Assembly (NCBI GenBank): GCA_023146365.1
Contig: JAGLCE010000106.1
Coordinates: 1 to 26,604 of the forward strand
Length of the DNA stretch: 26,604 bases
Direction: 5' to 3'
Origin: Endozoicomonadaceae bacterium
GTDB lineage: Bacteria; Pseudomonadota; Gammaproteobacteria; Pseudomonadales; Endozoicomonadaceae
In this document: positions 25,428-26,604 of the stretch, in pieces
Position numbering within the stretch: position 1 is the first letter of the stretch
How the letters are laid out: each line of letters starts with the position of its first letter
Notes under the pieces: generated by a model
What the model was told of the DNA's origin: nothing
What the model saw: only the letters and a program-made list of their open reading frames with translations
The model's database searches: none
Position numbers and translations under genes: made by a program

Positions 25428-26402
25428 TTACAGTGCATGGCTAGCTTGAGGAGTTTTTCTAACGAAATCACTACGGCCGCTAATTTTTTCTTGAGCTATC
25501 AGGCATGCTGGAAAGTTTTTCAAATGTTCCTTGCTTACTATATCGTTTTTTGTAAAATCTTTCAGTATACCAGTGCATAAAACACACTTCACTCGATCCT
25601 GATTTTCATCTATGCTAAAGAATCCATTGCTTGCAAGGACTAGTGCAGTAGCATTTTCTAACGAAAATAAGCGTGTCCTTCCCAAAAATGAATATATTCT
25701 ACTCTCTAGGCTACTATATTCAGGGATACAGTTATCTACCTCTACAAGTACTCCCAGTTGGGTAGGATTAGCGAGGGTTGTATTCCCCGAATATTCAGAA
25801 CTACAGGTGTTTCTAATAGTAAAGTTTATTTCAGTAACGAAGTTGGAATCGCCACTAATATTTCCCTTGACTATAGGGCAGGCGGGAAAATGGCGCGCAT
25901 GCTCAACTTTTACAATATCGTTTGTTCCCCATCCCTTTAGTACTCCACGACACGCAACACATATCACTTTGTCCGTATTCACTTGATTAGCGTGATAAAA
26001 TCCATTTCTTGCTAGGGTTTTAGTATTGACATATAGGAACTCCGAAAATAAATGATCTTTACCATGAAATGAGTCAAGTCGTTCTTGACAGCTTGCGCAT
26101 GAAAGCCTACGATTACCTTCAATCACCTCGGTGCGAACAACACGGTCAGCGATAGACTTTGGGCACTCAGGAAAATGCAATTTGTGTTCATCATGAATAT
26201 CATCATGTGGTTTCCATCCACTATGCACCTCCTTACAATCAGCGCATTTAACAGAATCCACATCCTTCCCTTCACAAAAGGAAAACCCTGATCTCGCTAG
26301 CTCGATAGGTGTTGGTCGTATTTTCCCGTCAAAAACATGTTCATGCCCTTTATATGTTGTTAACATTTGACTAAAGCTTGGTCGCGGTGGTAATTGATTC
26401 AT
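25428..26402 (-). CDS. Inhibitor-of-apoptosis-like protein with three BIR domains
   Basis: A 324-residue protein built of three BIR domains, normally found in eukaryotes and their viruses. Each has the exact zinc pattern C-x2-C-x16-H-x6-C: C53/C56/H73/C80, C148/C151/H168/C175 and C273/C276/H293/C300. Before each lies the family's helix and turn (L-A-R-S-G-F, L-A-R-N-G-F-Y, L-A-S-N-G-F-F), and around the His are E-H and F-P-x-C. The third domain has Phe for the usual Trp after G-x-L-K. There is no RING, CARD or UBA domain, so ubiquitin-ligase activity is not expected. The ATG at 26402 has an in-frame stop six bases upstream and a weak AGG site. BIR proteins bind caspases or their regulators and block apoptosis; acquisition from an animal host, as reported for 'Ca. 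Endonucleobacter', is the likeliest origin. No signal peptide; delivery route unknown. Confidence 0.95.
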   Translation of the reverse strand: MNQLPPRPSFSQMLTTYKGHEHVFDGKIRPTPIELARSGFSFCEGKDVDSVKCADCKEVHSGWKPHDDIHDEHKLHFPECPKSIADRVVRTEVIEGNRRLSCASCQERLDSFHGKDHLFSEFLYVNTKTLARNGFYHANQVNTDKVICVACRGVLKGWGTNDIVKVEHARHFPACPIVKGNISGDSNFVTEINFTIRNTCSSEYSGNTTLANPTQLGVLVEVDNCIPEYSSLESRIYSFLGRTRLFSLENATALVLASNGFFSIDENQDRVKCVLCTGILKDFTKNDIVSKEHLKNFPACLIAQEKISGRSDFVRKTPQASHAL

Positions 26403-26604
26403 AAATTAAATACCTATTAATGGTTTAGACATAGATTTCTTATCTGTTATACATACTAAAAAATCTAATTAGTCGGCCCTGAAAAACATGTTACGTACTT
26501 AGTATTAAGGTAAAAGTTGATTTATGACATGATATTTTCAACCGAATTTGTTAAACTATAGGCACATTTTCTGGTCGAAAACATACAATAACGATGCGTT
26601 CAAA

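Noticed and set aside
25612..25986. 124-codon frame antisense to the BIR gene
   Set aside because: The minus strand encodes two of the three perfect BIR zinc sites here; the + strand product has no family features.
25428..26402. Host (mussel) DNA contamination as an explanation for the BIR gene
   Set aside because: The gene has no introns, a bacterial-style start and continuity with effector and REP sequences. It cannot be fully excluded without read data, but is not the simplest reading.

Overview
The window looks like a gammaproteobacterial chromosome of the Oceanospirillales/Endozoicomonadaceae type with an intracellular, animal-associated lifestyle. It has two compositions. A core block (about 1966-16133, visibly GC-richer) carries ordinary genes in an order known from Pseudomonas: hemW, rdgB, a DUF4426 gene, yggT, proC, yggS, pilT, ruvX, a tonB-like gene, gshB and a chpA/pilL-like histidine kinase. 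AT-rich accessory DNA lies on both sides. I place it near Endozoicomonas, and most likely near the intranuclear mussel parasite 'Candidatus Endonucleobacter', because the right-hand accessory region encodes a eukaryotic-type inhibitor-of-apoptosis (BIR) protein, a trait reported for that lineage. This placement is inference from gene content, not a search result.

Left edge (1-1965): two leftward, diverged tandem paralogs of an unrecognised family (9-785 and 1143-1799). Their upstream regions are also related to each other, so regulatory DNA was duplicated with the genes. Core (1966-16133): the six leftward genes yggS-proC-yggT-DUF4426-rdgB-hemW; then rightward pilT; then leftward gshB-tonB-ruvX; then rightward chpA. 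Compared with the Pseudomonas order, metXW, pilU, the pyr genes, yqgE and pilGHIJK are absent at the positions where they would be expected, and ChpA lacks its C-terminal receiver domain. This suggests reductive decay of a conserved locus, including part of twitching-motility control.

Right accessory region (16134-26604): two convergent paralogs (16796-18790 and 19090-20739) resemble the ShET2/EspL/OspD effector family. Each has a putative Cys-His-Asp protease domain followed by ankyrin-like repeats. Next come a 903-residue unknown protein with a repeated Pro/Ser/Lys linker (21370-24081), a truncated helicase fragment (24228-24824), and a 324-residue protein with three canonical BIR zinc-binding sites (25428-26402). 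Palindromic REP-type elements lie just beyond the stop codons of several of these genes.

The main point of interest is that one 10-kb stretch encodes a BIR protein (apoptosis control) and two EspL-like proteases (in E. coli, EspL blocks necroptosis), beside an unknown effector candidate. Together they look like a host-cell-death control island. I saw no tRNA or rRNA gene, no CRISPR array and no intact transposase.
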